DNA of 64,000 nucleotides from Mycolicibacterium frederiksbergense (GCF_029893345.1 NZ_JARXVE010000011.1:124001-188000), one strand, 5' to 3'; positions 50,190 to 59,026 are shown, counted from the stretch's first letter. Numbers and translations: made by a program. The notes: generated from the sequence alone by a model not told the origin.

Positions 50190-50669
50190 TCAGCTCGCCT
50201 CGGTGGTGGGCTCGATGAGCACGGGGAAGTTGACCGAGTTGGCGATGAAGCACATGCGGTGGGCTTCATGATGGAGCTTCGCGGCATCGTCAACTCGGTC
50301 CCCGCTGGTGATGCCCACCTGGGGCCGTAGCGTCACCTCGACGAAGCTTCCGCTGCCTTCGGCATCCTCGTTCATCGTGCCCACCGGCCGATCGTGGTAG
50401 GCGGTCACCGTGATGCCTTCCCGGGCACACAGCGCCAGGTACCACAGCATGTGGCACTGGGACAGGCTGACCACGAGCAGTTCCTCGGGATTCCAGCGCT
50501 GTGGTACGCCGCGGAAGGCGGGATCGGCGGTTCCCAGGATCGGCGGCTTACCGGGGCTGTCGACGCCGACCACCTCGTGGTCGCGCGCGTAGTCCCGGTA
50601 GCCGCTGGTCCCCGAACCAGTGTTGCCGGTCCAGGTCACCTCGACCTCGTATCGATGACTCCTACTCAT
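50190..50669 (-). CDS. OsmC family protein
   Basis: A 159-residue OsmC/Ohr-fold protein. The two redox cysteines are C71 (SLSQCHMLWYL) and C140 (HRMCFIANSVNFPV), which fits a peroxiredoxin-like thiol peroxidase acting on organic hydroperoxides. The order and spacing suit the YhfA/OsmC subgroup rather than classic Ohr. It converges with the glutamate dehydrogenase gene, with 6 nt between stops, and lies 9 nt downstream of the LysR gene, so they may be co-transcribed. Confidence 0.82.
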   Translation of the reverse strand: MSRSHRYEVEVTWTGNTGSGTSGYRDYARDHEVVGVDSPGKPPILGTADPAFRGVPQRWNPEELLVVSLSQCHMLWYLALCAREGITVTAYHDRPVGTMNEDAEGSGSFVEVTLRPQVGITSGDRVDDAAKLHHEAHRMCFIANSVNFPVLIEPTTEAS

Positions 50670-50678
50670 CGGCCCCCC

Positions 50679-51536
50679 TCAGTTCAGTAGCTTGACCGCC
50701 GCGTTGCGGACCGCAGCCGTGATGGTATCGACCATCTGACTGTCGAGCTTCCAGCATTGCCAGTACAGCGGCACGTCCAGATGCTGCTCGGTGATCCGGA
50801 CAAACGTGTCACTCACCAGCTCCTCCGGGTACATCCCCCAGCCCAACCCGGCGCGCACCGCGGCACCGAAACCCTCCGCGGTCGGGATGTAGTGCGTCGG
50901 CCTGACGATATCCTTGCGAAACACCTTGCGCACCAATTGATCCTGCAGTGTGTCGTGGTGATTCCAGGCCAGCGACGGTGCTGCCCGCGCGGCCTCCCGG
51001 GTGAAACCGTCGGGCAGGTGGCGACGCACATACTCGACGCTGGCGACCGGCACGTAGCGCATCGACCCCAGCGGATGCACCCGGCAGCCCGGCACCGGCC
51101 GCCGCTCGGTGGTCACCGCTCCCATCACCACCCCCTCGCGCAGCAGCCTCGCCGAAAGGTCCTGATCCTCGATTCTGATGTCGAACAGCACATCGGGCGT
51201 CTGGGAGAACACACCGGTGAACCAGGTCGCCATCGAATCGGCGTTCACCGCCAGCGCGATCCGGCTGCGGAGGGCGGAGCCACCACTCATCTCCGCGAGC
51301 GTCTCGGACTCCAGCAATGCCGTCTGCGCCGCCAACCGCAGCAGCGGAATACCGGCAGGTGTTGCCGTACAGGGCTTTTCACGGACCACCAGGACTTGGC
51401 CGACACGGTGCTCAAGCGCCTTGATGCGCTGGCTGATCGCCGACGGCGTGACATGCAGCCGCTGTGCGGCCGCATCAAAGCTCCCCAGCTCGATCACTGC
51501 AGCGAATGCGACGAGCTGCTGACCGTCGATCTGCAC
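50679..51536 (-). CDS. LysR family regulator, ArgP/LysG type
   Basis: A 285-residue LysR regulator. The HTH is [20 protein letters not shown] then [20 protein letters not shown], typical of ArgP/LysG, followed by the substrate-binding domain ([20 protein letters not shown]). ArgP/LysG usually regulates a divergent lysE lysine/arginine exporter. Here the upstream gene is a TetR on the same strand and no lysE is in the window, so it is an orphan copy. The nearest downstream gene is osmC. Confidence 0.87.
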   Translation of the reverse strand: MQIDGQQLVAFAAVIELGSFDAAAQRLHVTPSAISQRIKALEHRVGQVLVVREKPCTATPAGIPLLRLAAQTALLESETLAEMSGGSALRSRIALAVNADSMATWFTGVFSQTPDVLFDIRIEDQDLSARLLREGVVMGAVTTERRPVPGCRVHPLGSMRYVPVASVEYVRRHLPDGFTREAARAAPSLAWNHHDTLQDQLVRKVFRKDIVRPTHYIPTAEGFGAAVRAGLGWGMYPEELVSDTFVRITEQHLDVPLYWQCWKLDSQMVDTITAAVRNAAVKLLN

Positions 51537-51545
51537 CCGGCAATC

Positions 51546-52217
51546 CTAATCGTGAACACTGTGCGAGCCATTGCCGCGCAACCCACCACTGGTGAATTGG
51601 ATGAGCTGGTCGAGCCACCCACGGTCCAGGCCGGTAGCGCTCAATGGCCGTCCGTACAGCGACAGGTCAGAACTGGCCAGCGCGCCGATCATCGAAAAGA
51701 TGGCAATTGTGCTGCGCTGCTGGCCCTCTTCGGTCCGTATGTCCGGTACCACGCGGCCCGCTGCGGCGAAGTACAACTCCGGCAGACTCGGGGTGCCCGC
51801 CAGTTGGTCGACCCAGATCTGGTCTCCGTCCAGGGCGAGCTGGTTCATCACCTTGAGCCAGCGCAGCCCACCGACCGGATCCTCGTCGAGCAACCTGACA
51901 TACGGTGCGACGAGAGCCGCAACGACGTCACGAACGCCGATTTCCTGTCCCGATCGGCCGACCCGCGAGAGCTCCTCGGCGGCCGCGCCGAACACCGCAG
52001 GGGCTCGCCGCGACGCCACCGTGACGACCAGGTCCCGCTTAACCGGGAAGTGGTAGGCCACCGCGCGACTGGCCACGCCGGCTTCGCGGGCCACCGCGCG
52101 TACCGCCACCGCACCGATCGACGTCTCGGCAAACATGCGCTCAGCGGTGTCGATGATCAGCGTTCGGGTGTCGACGTCCCGGCGCGGGCCGCGCCTATGG
52201 GTCGAATTCGTGACCAC
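51546..52217 (-). CDS. TetR family transcriptional regulator
   Basis: A 223-residue TetR regulator. The HTH region reads [20 protein letters not shown] then [20 protein letters not shown], and the C-terminal domain is the TetR_C type with a [16 protein letters not shown] helix. It starts with GTG at 52217 and is divergent from crp across 231 bp. It ends 9 nt before the LysR gene, so tetR-lysR-osmC may be one transcript. The target is not recognised. Confidence 0.83.
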   Translation of the reverse strand: MVTNSTHRRGPRRDVDTRTLIIDTAERMFAETSIGAVAVRAVAREAGVASRAVAYHFPVKRDLVVTVASRRAPAVFGAAAEELSRVGRSGQEIGVRDVVAALVAPYVRLLDEDPVGGLRWLKVMNQLALDGDQIWVDQLAGTPSLPELYFAAAGRVVPDIRTEEGQQRSTIAIFSMIGALASSDLSLYGRPLSATGLDRGWLDQLIQFTSGGLRGNGSHSVHD

Positions 52218-52448
52218 CGCATGAGCCTAGCCACTCGATCGTCCGATCGTGCTGCAGTCGGTATGACTCTCCCTCGCGCGGTACGCACAGTGGCGCAGGC
52301 GAACTCAAGATTTCCGGAGGCATCGTCTACAGCCGACGCCAAAATCAGGCGACACGCCCTTGTAAGGTATAGGGGCAAGCGCACTTCAGGCTGCGACCTG
52401 TGTAAACATCCAACCGGCCGGATACGGCACACCCACCAAGGGGGAAAG

Positions 52449-53123
52449 ATGAATGAAGTGCTGGCGCGTGCCGGCATCTTCCAGGGTGTGTCACCCGATG
52501 CGGTGGCCGCGCTCGTCCGGCAGCTGGTACCGGTGACCGTCAACCGCGGCCGGGCGGTGTTCACCGAAGGTGAGCCCGGCGACACCCTGTACATCATCAC
52601 CGCAGGCAAGGTGAAGATCGGCCGTAAGTCGGTGGACGGCCGCGACAGCCTGCTCGCCCTGATGGGCCCGTCGGACATGTTCGGCGAACTGGCCATCTTC
52701 GATCCGGGTCCACGCACCTCGACGGTGACTGCCCTGACCGAGGTGCAGGCGGTCATGATGAGCCGGAGCGTGCTGCAGAGCTGGATCGCCGATCGGCCCG
52801 AGATCGCCGAGCAACTGTTGCGGGTGTTGGCCCGGCGGTTGCGCCGCACCAATGACAACCTGTCCGATCTGATCTTCACCGATGTGCCGGGCCGAGTGGC
52901 CAAGCAGCTGCTCCATCTTGCTCAGCGGTTCGGCAGCCGCGAGGGCGACGCACTGCGCGTCGACCATGAGCTGACCCAGGAGGAGATCGCCCAGCTGGTG
53001 GGTTCCTCGCGCGAAACGGTCAACAAGGCGCTGTCGGACTTCGCACAACGGGGTTGGATCCGCGTGCAGGGCAAGAGCATCCTGATCGACAATTCCGAGC
53101 GATTGGCCCGGCGCGCCAGCTGA
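52449..53123 (+). CDS. crp: cAMP receptor protein (CRP/FNR family)
   Basis: A 224-residue global regulator strongly like Mtb Crp (Rv3676) as I recall it: [32 protein letters not shown], the cAMP pocket [19 protein letters not shown], a dimer helix with [20 protein letters not shown], and the [26 protein letters not shown] 52449 has GGGGGAAAG just upstream. Fast growers carry two Crp paralogues, and I cannot say which this is. I did not find a convincing TGTGA-N6-TCACA site in the upstream 231 bp. Confidence 0.9.
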   Translation: MNEVLARAGIFQGVSPDAVAALVRQLVPVTVNRGRAVFTEGEPGDTLYIITAGKVKIGRKSVDGRDSLLALMGPSDMFGELAIFDPGPRTSTVTALTEVQAVMMSRSVLQSWIADRPEIAEQLLRVLARRLRRTNDNLSDLIFTDVPGRVAKQLLHLAQRFGSREGDALRVDHELTQEEIAQLVGSSRETVNKALSDFAQRGWIRVQGKSILIDNSERLARRAS

Positions 53124-53151
53124 GCGTGTGATCACCGAGACATTGTTAGTG

Positions 53152-53166
53152 CCCTAACTATTAGGG
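53152..53166. promoter_or_regulatory. Inverted repeat upstream of ohrR
   Basis: CCCTAA-CTA-TTAGGG is a perfect 6-bp inverted repeat ending 12 nt before the ohrR ATG. It overlaps the likely promoter and is a good autoregulatory operator candidate for this MarR-family repressor. Confidence 0.55.
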
Positions 53167-53178
53167 TACGTTCAAACC

Positions 53179-53703
53179 ATGTCCGCAGCGTCTGCAGCTC
53201 CGCCATCTGCAGCCCCGTCAGCACTAGAGCTCGGCGTCGATCCACTCGCACTGGACCGGCAGGTGTGCTTCGCCCTGGCCATCAGCAATCGCGCCGTGCT
53301 CGCCGTATACCGGCCACTGCTGGAGCCACTGGGTCTGACCCATCCGCAGTACCTGGTGATGCTGGCGCTCTGGGACCATCATCGGTCCAACTCGGGCGGC
53401 ATCCCCCCGCTCTCGGTCAAGCAGATCGCCACCGCGTTGCAACTCGATTCGGCGACGCTGTCGCCGATGCTCAAACGGCTGGAAGCACTGGGCCTGCTCA
53501 CCCGCAGCCGCAGGGCCGGCGATGAACGCGCGACTGACGTTGTGCTCACCGATGCCGGGATCGCACTGCGTGAGCGCGCCCTGGACATCCCGCCCGCGGT
53601 AGTTGAGCGACTGGGCGTCGGCATCCCCGAACTCGAAGAGCTACACCGGGTACTGACCCGCATCAACGCTGCCGCGCTGGCGGCCAACACCCTCACCGAC
53701 TGA
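53179..53703 (+). CDS. ohrR: OhrR-like MarR family organic peroxide sensor
   Basis: A 174-residue MarR repressor. LDRQVCFALAISNRAVLAVY carries the redox-sensing C30 of OhrR, and YRPLLEPLGLTHPQYLVMLA is the OhrR signature. The HTH is IATALQLDSATLSPMLKRLE with wing RRAGDERATDV. OhrR releases DNA when the Cys is oxidised by organic hydroperoxides. An Ohr gene is usually adjacent; here the next gene is a DUF5313 membrane protein, and the nearest OsmC-fold gene is 2.5 kb away on the other strand. Confidence 0.85.
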   Translation: MSAASAAPPSAAPSALELGVDPLALDRQVCFALAISNRAVLAVYRPLLEPLGLTHPQYLVMLALWDHHRSNSGGIPPLSVKQIATALQLDSATLSPMLKRLEALGLLTRSRRAGDERATDVVLTDAGIALRERALDIPPAVVERLGVGIPELEELHRVLTRINAAALAANTLTD

Positions 53704-53723
53704 CCCGCGAACCAGGAGTACTC

Positions 53724-54140
53724 ATGGCCAAGGACCGCCCCAACTTCTTTCAGTACATCACCTATTGCTACGGGCGCCGGCTACCCGATTCCATGCGGGA
53801 CTGGGTGGCTCACGACCTGGCCGACCACGGCGCCATACGCCGGCACCTGATCCGGATGGCGATCCCGCCACTGTTCGTGCTGGCGCCGTTCTGGCTGCTA
53901 CCCGCCTCGTTGTACGTGCACATCGAGATGACGGTTCCGATCTACATCTGGGCAGTGATCATGGCGTTCGCCCTCAACAAGGTGTGGCGTCGGCACCGGC
54001 TGGCCCAGCATGGCCTCGACCCGAACCTGGTCGACGAGATCAAGTACAAGAAGGACCAGCACAAGCACGAGGAGTACATCCGGCGGTTCGGGCCGCGGCC
54101 GGAATCCGCCAAGTACCAGTCGAACAGCAGCCCCTTCTAG
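53724..54140 (+). CDS. DUF5313 membrane protein
   Basis: A 138-residue mycobacterial protein. NFFQYITYCYGRRLPDSMRD then WVAHDLADHGA is the conserved N-terminus. Two hydrophobic segments follow (MAIPPLFVLAPFWLLPASLY and TVPIYIWAVIMAFALNK), then a charged, Lys/His-rich C-terminal tail. No function is known. It follows ohrR by 20 nt on the same strand and may be part of its peroxide-responsive transcript. Confidence 0.8.
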   Translation: MAKDRPNFFQYITYCYGRRLPDSMRDWVAHDLADHGAIRRHLIRMAIPPLFVLAPFWLLPASLYVHIEMTVPIYIWAVIMAFALNKVWRRHRLAQHGLDPNLVDEIKYKKDQHKHEEYIRRFGPRPESAKYQSNSSPF

Positions 54141-54156
54141 CGTTTAGCCTGGCCAG

Positions 54157-54188
54157 ACCCCTTGCATGCAAGCTTGCATGCAAGGGGT
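54157..54188. promoter_or_regulatory. Perfect 32-bp palindrome: tandem double GntR operator
   Basis: ACCCCTTGCATGCAAG (54157-54172) is followed directly by its exact reverse complement (54173-54188). The centre is two head-to-tail copies of the 12-bp palindrome CTTGCATGCAAG. It ends 13 nt before the GTG start of the GntR gene, so dimers bound here would block transcription of the gntR-MFS operon. Confidence 0.8.
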
Positions 54189-54201
54189 ATTGTCGTCTGT
54201 C

Positions 54202-54849
54202 GTGGTCACCGACGAGAAATCCAGCAACAGCCAACGCGTCTACCGGATGACCAAGGACCAGATCCTGTCCGGCGAGTTCCGGGGCGGGCAGCTGCTCAGC
54301 GAAGTAGAGGTGGCCACCCAGCTCGGCGTCAGCCGCACCCCCGTGCACGAGGCATTTCTGCGGCTGGCCGCCGAAGACTTCCTGGACCTGGTGCCCCGAC
54401 GCGGCGCGGTCGTCATACCCGTCTCTTCACAGGAGGCCACCGACCTGCTCGAGATGCGCCTGGCGCTCGAGACGGCGGCGGTGCGCCGGCTGTGCCGGTC
54501 CCCGGAATCCGTCGACACCCTGTTCGGCGAACTGAGCGAGCTGGTGGACAAGCAGCGCCACGGCGCCGCGATCGGCGATGCCGATCAGTTCGCGGCCGCC
54601 GACGACGCCTTTCACCGACGCATCGTGCAGGTCGCCGGGAATTCGATCGCCGGGCGGTTCTACGGCTCACTCAGCGACCGGCAGCGCCGGATGATGGCCG
54701 ACGCCGCCCGCTCGGACTCCGCCCGGCTGACCGAGCTGATCGGTGAGCACGCGGCACTGGCCGACGCCATCGGGCGGCGCGACGTGCAGGCTTTCGAGGC
54801 CGCACTGCTGGCACATCTGGAAGCGACCTACCGGGTGGTGCTGGCATGA
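54202..54849 (+). CDS. GntR family regulator, FadR/FCD type
   Basis: A 215-residue GntR repressor: winged helix RVYRMTKDQILSGEFRGGQL then LSEVEVATQLGVSRTPVHEA, followed by an FCD domain with the ligand or metal His residues in DDAFHRRIVQVAG and GEHAALADAIG. In-frame ATGs at 54166 and 54178 lie inside the 32-bp palindrome, so GTG 54202 is the likelier start; transcription may be nearly leaderless. Its stop overlaps the MFS start (ATGA). It probably autoregulates and controls the transporter. Confidence 0.85.
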   Translation: MVTDEKSSNSQRVYRMTKDQILSGEFRGGQLLSEVEVATQLGVSRTPVHEAFLRLAAEDFLDLVPRRGAVVIPVSSQEATDLLEMRLALETAAVRRLCRSPESVDTLFGELSELVDKQRHGAAIGDADQFAAADDAFHRRIVQVAGNSIAGRFYGSLSDRQRRMMADAARSDSARLTELIGEHAALADAIGRRDVQAFEAALLAHLEATYRVVLA

Positions 54850-56129
54850 CGGCCGTCGCCGTTGACTCAGTCGAGGCGCCGGATCGGCTGCGGCATCGCC
54901 TGCAGCCCTGGATGGCCGTGGCCACCGCGGTCTTCTGCATCGGTTGGGGCGGAAACCAATTCACCCCACTACTGATCGCCTATGCGCACCATTCCGGCTA
55001 CACCCAGGTGGACGTCGACATCTTGTTGGGCGCCTACGTTCTCGGCCTGGTGCCGGGTCTGCTGATCGCCTCGACGCTGTCGGACCGGCACGGTCGGCGC
55101 AATGTGATGGCCGCCGGTGTGCTCAGTTCGGCGCTGGGCAGTGTGATCCTGGCGATCGGGGACGGCTGGGGCTTTTCGGCACTGTTCATCGGCCGGCTGC
55201 TCAGCGGGGTGGCCGTCGGCATCGCGATGGCGGTGGGTTCGGCCTGGATCGCCGAATTGTCCAGGCCCCCTTACGATGACGCCCCGGCCGGTGCCGGTGC
55301 ACGCCGCGCCTCGATCTGCCTGTCATTGGGTTTCGGAGTGGGACCGCTGTGCGCCGGGCTGCTCACCGTGTACGCGCCGCTGCCGCTGGTGTTGACCTAC
55401 CTGGTGCACGCCGCGCTGTGCGTGCCGGTGCTGTGGGCGGTATGGAACCGCACCGCCGAGACCCGCGACCGGATCACCGACCGGGGGATCTTGGAAGGTT
55501 TGAAGGTGCCCGCGGCCGGACACCGCCGGTTCCTACATGTCGTTGTTCCCATGGCGCCGTGGATCTTTGGTTCGGCGGCCATCGCCTACGCCGTCGTGCC
55601 GGCACTGGTCGCCGAAAAGCTCGGGTCCTGGGCCCTGCTCTACACCGTGGGGCTGACCGTGCTGACGTTGGGCTGCGGGGTGCTGATCCAACCGGTCGCA
55701 CGTCGCCTCGATGACGTGTCCAGCTCCCGTGCGGTGGTGGTGTCGATGGTGTTGATGGCGCTGGGCATCTTCGCCGCCGTGGAGACCGCGGTCACCCGCT
55801 CGGCAATCGTCGCCCTGTTGGTCGCGATGCTGCTGGGCAGCGCGTACGGCATCGCGATCGTCTCGGGCCTGCTGGAGATCCAGCGCATCGCCGAACCCGA
55901 CGAGCTCGCCGGTATCTCCGGTGTCTACTACTCGCTGGCCTACCTCGGGTTCCTGTTACCTGCGACGCTGGCCGCGCTGGCGCACTGGTTCAGCTATCCG
56001 GTGATGCTCTCAGCGGTGGGGGCGCTGGCGATCGTCTGCACCGTGGTGTGCGCGTCGGGGTGGGCCAAACATCTGGAGCCCCGCACGCCGAACGTTCTCC
56101 AGCATCCGGCGGTCATGCGTCACCAGTAA
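54846..56129 (+). CDS. MFS transporter
   Basis: A 427-residue major facilitator with 12 predicted membrane segments. The loop 2-3 motif A variant is LSDRHGRRNVMAAGVLSSAL, and GRLLSGVAVGIAMAVGSAWI is the motif-C-like region. It is co-translated with its GntR regulator, so it likely exports or imports the GntR ligand. The last about 16 residues (EPRTPNVLQHPAVMRH...) read across a decayed ABC-F gene fragment on the other strand, so the native C-terminus may have been altered by a deletion junction. Confidence 0.86.
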   Translation: MTAVAVDSVEAPDRLRHRLQPWMAVATAVFCIGWGGNQFTPLLIAYAHHSGYTQVDVDILLGAYVLGLVPGLLIASTLSDRHGRRNVMAAGVLSSALGSVILAIGDGWGFSALFIGRLLSGVAVGIAMAVGSAWIAELSRPPYDDAPAGAGARRASICLSLGFGVGPLCAGLLTVYAPLPLVLTYLVHAALCVPVLWAVWNRTAETRDRITDRGILEGLKVPAAGHRRFLHVVVPMAPWIFGSAAIAYAVVPALVAEKLGSWALLYTVGLTVLTLGCGVLIQPVARRLDDVSSSRAVVVSMVLMALGIFAAVETAVTRSAIVALLVAMLLGSAYGIAIVSGLLEIQRIAEPDELAGISGVYYSLAYLGFLLPATLAALAHWFSYPVMLSAVGALAIVCTVVCASGWAKHLEPRTPNVLQHPAVMRHQ

Positions 56130-56207
56130 CAACGCACCGTCATAGGCCTCAAGCGCCTGCTCGAGCTGCTCGATGGGCGAAACCGCCGGCCACATTCTTC
56201 GCGACAA
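56040..56207 (-). pseudogene. Remnant of an ABC-F ATPase gene (C-terminal fragment)
   Basis: On the minus strand, IEQLEQALEAYDGALLLVTH then DRRMLENV matches the end of an ABC-F ATP-binding domain: the post-Walker B helix and the H-loop His in VTHDRR. There is no Walker A, signature or Walker B motif, and the frame ends within the MFS gene's 3' end. About 35 recognisable residues survive, so this is a gene remnant rather than a functional protein. It marks a deletion or recombination scar between the MFS and two-component genes. Confidence 0.65.
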
Positions 56208-56254
56208 GCGTTGCGGTCATGGCTCTATCGTCGCATCACCGCGCAGGGCGGTTG

Positions 56255-56902
56255 TCAGCCGCGCAGATACGCCAGGACCGCGCGCACCCGGCGGTGCTGT
56301 TCGCCGTCGGCCGGCAGGCCCAGCTTGGCGAAGATGCTGCTGATGTGCTTCTCCACCGCGCCGGCACTGACGACCAGGGTGCGGGCGATATTCGCGTTGG
56401 ACCGGCCTTCCGCCATCAGCGCGAGCACCTCCTGTTCACGGGCAGTCATCTGCCGCAGAGGGTCGTCGCGTCGGCGTCGGACCAGTAGCTGGGCCACCAC
56501 GTCCGGGTCGAGCACGGTGCCGCCGGACGCCACCCGCTGCACCGCGTCGAGGAAATCCGCGACCGCTACGACCCGGTCTTTGAGGAGATACCCGATCGCG
56601 CCGGCCCCGTCGGCCAGCAGGTCGTCGGCGTATGAGACCTCGACGTACTGGGACAGCACCAGAACCGGCGACCGGGACACCCGCCGCCGGGCTTCCACCG
56701 CGGCGCGTAGGCCCTCGTCGGTGTGCGAGGGCGGCATCCGGACATCCACCACCGAGACGTCCGGCGTGTGCTGTTCGATTGCCTGCACCAGCGACGGGCC
56801 GTCGCCGACCGCAGCGACCACCTCATGGCCGTTCTCGGTAAGCAACCGGATGAGGCCCTCCCGCAGCAGGACCGCATCGTCGGCCACCACCACTCTCAAC
56901 AC
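56255..56902 (-). CDS. NarL/LuxR family response regulator
   Basis: A 215-residue response regulator. The receiver domain starts LRVVVADDAVLLREGLIRLL with the acidic pair and phosphoacceptor D53 (SVVDVRMPP). The C-terminal LuxR HTH reads LRQMTAREQEVLALMAEGRS then NANIARTLVVSAGAVEKHIS. GTG 56902 overlaps the end of the histidine kinase gene by 7 nt; TTG 56899 is an alternative. It forms a two-component pair with the upstream kinase. No obvious target operon is adjacent. Confidence 0.9.
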   Translation of the reverse strand: MLRVVVADDAVLLREGLIRLLTENGHEVVAAVGDGPSLVQAIEQHTPDVSVVDVRMPPSHTDEGLRAAVEARRRVSRSPVLVLSQYVEVSYADDLLADGAGAIGYLLKDRVVAVADFLDAVQRVASGGTVLDPDVVAQLLVRRRRDDPLRQMTAREQEVLALMAEGRSNANIARTLVVSAGAVEKHISSIFAKLGLPADGEQHRRVRAVLAYLRG

Positions 56903-58200
56903 GACAACAGCTCCACCCCTATCGTGGTCGGCCCGCCAGTAGGACTCACCACGCTCAGCGTGCCACCGCCGGCCCGCACCCGGTCGGCGAGGCCCGCCAG
57001 GCCATGCCCCTTGGCCACGTGGGCACCACCGTCCCCATCGTCGACGATCTCGACGCGCACCCCGGCGGGCCGGTGCGCCACGGTGACCCAACAGTTCGCT
57101 GCACCGCTGTGCTTGGCGACATTGGTCAGCGCCTCGGCGACCGCGAAGTAGGCGGTGGTCTCCACCGCCGCGTCGAGCCGGCCGGACGGCGTGCCCAGCT
57201 CGGGGTCGACCACCAGCTCGACCGGGACGGTGCACCGAATGGCCAGTGCGGCAAGTGCACTGGGCAGTCCACGGTCGGTGAGTACCGGCGGGGCGATACC
57301 GCGGGAGAGCGCGCGCAACTCGTTCAGCGTCTCCTGAGTCTGGCTGATCGCCTCGTCCAGGGTGTCGCGCAGCGGGCCCGGGTTGCCGTCCAGGTGCCGA
57401 CGGGCGCGGCCCAGGTCCATCGCAAGGCGGATGAGTCGCTGTTGGGGTCCGTCGTGAATATCGCGTTCCAGCCGGCGCAGGGCGGTCGCCTCGGCGGAGA
57501 CGGCCGCTGCCTTCTGCTCCGTCAGCACGGTGATCGTCTGGCGCATCTCGGCTACACCGGTCAACAAGGCTCGACTGAAACCGGCCTGGAGCAAGGCGCA
57601 CCCCCGCACCACGACCGGGAGGCTGACCAGGCAGGCCAGGCCGATGGCGGTCTGAAGAGCGATCCGGGCGAAGGTACTGTCGCCGAGCCCGATCAGCTGC
57701 GCGAGCGAGGTGTTGTCCGGGCCGCGTGGGAGGCTCCAGTCCCACGCGAAGGTCAAGGTGCCGGCGATCGCCGACGCCCACCAGCTGACGACGATGCTGA
57801 ACGTGACCACCGCGATCGGGAAGCACAGGATGCCGTGCGCGAGATCGAGCCAGAACTGGCCCTGGGTGAGCGGGGTGAGAATCCGCTTCCAGAGGCCCGC
57901 ACCCGGTGGGGCCGCCCGGTAGACCGGGCGGCTGCGGGGCCGACGCAGCACAGCGGGAAAACGCAGCCGCTCGACATCGGCGAACAAGCGCGCGACGAAC
58001 AGGGTGCCGACGATGATCAGCAGGCCAACAACGATGACCAGCGTGCCGAGCCCCGCCGACAACCCAGTCACCAAGACACTGAAACTCACTGTGGCGAGCG
58101 GGAATCCGAGCAGTACGTACCCGGTGTCCACGCCGAGCTGTCGAAGGAAGCCGACTCGCTCGGGCTGCGCTGCGGTCCTCAGCAGGGTTCCGTTGCTCAT
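56896..58200 (-). CDS. Sensor histidine kinase (NarX/HisKA_3 type)
   Basis: A 434-residue membrane kinase. The N-terminal half holds about four membrane helices of the actinobacterial putative sensor domain (VDTGYVLLGFPLATVSFSVL and FPIAVVTFSIVVSWWASAIA). The dimerisation domain has the phosphoacceptor His in RRLERDIHDGPQQRLIRLAM, and the ATPase domain has N and G boxes in EALTNVAKHSGA, IVDDGDGG and GHGLAGLADRVRAGGG. ATG 58200 is favoured over 58218. Such kinases often sense envelope stress or antibiotics. Confidence 0.9.
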   Translation of the reverse strand: MSNGTLLRTAAQPERVGFLRQLGVDTGYVLLGFPLATVSFSVLVTGLSAGLGTLVIVVGLLIIVGTLFVARLFADVERLRFPAVLRRPRSRPVYRAAPPGAGLWKRILTPLTQGQFWLDLAHGILCFPIAVVTFSIVVSWWASAIAGTLTFAWDWSLPRGPDNTSLAQLIGLGDSTFARIALQTAIGLACLVSLPVVVRGCALLQAGFSRALLTGVAEMRQTITVLTEQKAAAVSAEATALRRLERDIHDGPQQRLIRLAMDLGRARRHLDGNPGPLRDTLDEAISQTQETLNELRALSRGIAPPVLTDRGLPSALAALAIRCTVPVELVVDPELGTPSGRLDAAVETTAYFAVAEALTNVAKHSGAANCWVTVAHRPAGVRVEIVDDGDGGAHVAKGHGLAGLADRVRAGGGTLSVVSPTGGPTTIGVELLSC

Positions 58201-58392
58201 GGGCTCGACGCTACGCATCTGTCGGATTCACCCCCATCCGGTGCGCCTGCGTCTCCAGGGTAGGGCTGTCCCTACCCTTGCCGCGACGCCTTCGTGCGCA
58301 CAGTCAGCGCCCCACCGCCGGCCACCACCGAGGCCTCCGAACTATCCCGCAATCAGTGGTCTGTACGGGAACCAGCTCGGCTCGACACCTCA

Positions 58393-58430
58393 CGTTAACG
58401 ACGATATGCTGACGTTAATATCCGTTAGGA
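58393..58430 (+). promoter_or_regulatory. Helically phased CGTTA iterons before the toxin-antitoxin pair
   Basis: CGTTA occurs at 58393, 58413 and 58423, spaced 20 and 10 bp apart, so all copies face the same side of the helix. The first copy is part of the palindrome CGTTAACG. The last copy runs into the TTAGGAGG ribosome-binding site. This arrangement suits cooperative autoregulation by the antitoxin. Confidence 0.5.
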
Positions 58431-58441
58431 GGATGGGTGCC

Positions 58442-59026
58442 ATGCAGGCCAACTCCGAGCTGGACCAGCTGCTTCAGGACCGTTTCGATATCACGACCAC
58501 CGACTTTGTCGCCGCGTTGAAGACCCTTCCTACGTTACGGCCGTGGGCCGCTTCCCTCACCGAAGACGAGGCTCGGCTGCTCGATGACGCCAACTTCGCC
58601 GAGGACCGCGATGCGTTCCTTATGGCCGGAACGGAGATCACGGGCCACGTGGCGCACCTCGCTGTCACCGCGTTGACGGCCGACGAGGTCGCCACCGGAC
58701 TAGGGGTCAGCCCCTCGCGAGTGCGGCAGAAGCGGCTCGCAGGCGAATTGTGGGCCATTCCCGACGGGCAGACCTGGCTCTTTCCGGTGCTGCAGTTCGA
58801 GACCGACGCCAATGGTGGCCCCACGCGGCAGATCCGTGGCCTCGATCAGGTGTTCAAGGCGCTGCCCTCGGACCTTCATCCCGTCGCTGTGGCCGGGTTC
58901 CTCCGCACCCCGCAGCTCGATCTTTTTCATGACCGGCCGATGACTCCGGTGGAGTGGCTGCGCGATGGCGGTGACCTCGCCCGGGCGGTCGCCGCTGCCG
59001 CCAGCGCCGACTGGTACACCACGTGA
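58442..59026 (+). CDS. Xre/ParS-type antitoxin of a RES system
   Basis: A 194-residue predicted antitoxin. The middle has an HTH (ALTADEVATGLGVSPSRVRQ) that should bind the phased operator. The C-terminal part (MTPVEWLRDGGDLARAVAAA ending in Trp) resembles the ParS/DUF2384-like toxin-binding region, though it is longer than MbcA. ATG 58442 has AGGAGG 9 nt upstream; ATG 58433 is too close. Its stop overlaps the toxin GTG start, the usual antitoxin-first order. Confidence 0.75.
   Translation: MQANSELDQLLQDRFDITTTDFVAALKTLPTLRPWAASLTEDEARLLDDANFAEDRDAFLMAGTEITGHVAHLAVTALTADEVATGLGVSPSRVRQKRLAGELWAIPDGQTWLFPVLQFETDANGGPTRQIRGLDQVFKALPSDLHPVAVAGFLRTPQLDLFHDRPMTPVEWLRDGGDLARAVAAAASADWYTT

Noticed and set aside
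52218-52448. CRP autoregulatory site upstream of crp
   Set aside because: I looked for TGTGA-N6-TCACA or close variants on both strands and found only poor half-sites.
54157-54188. Cloning-vector polylinker contamination (GCATGC-AAGCTT-GCATGC)
   Set aside because: SphI and HindIII sites occur together as in pUC vectors, but the symmetry extends five further bases on each side, no other polylinker sites follow, and the position before a GntR gene explains it.
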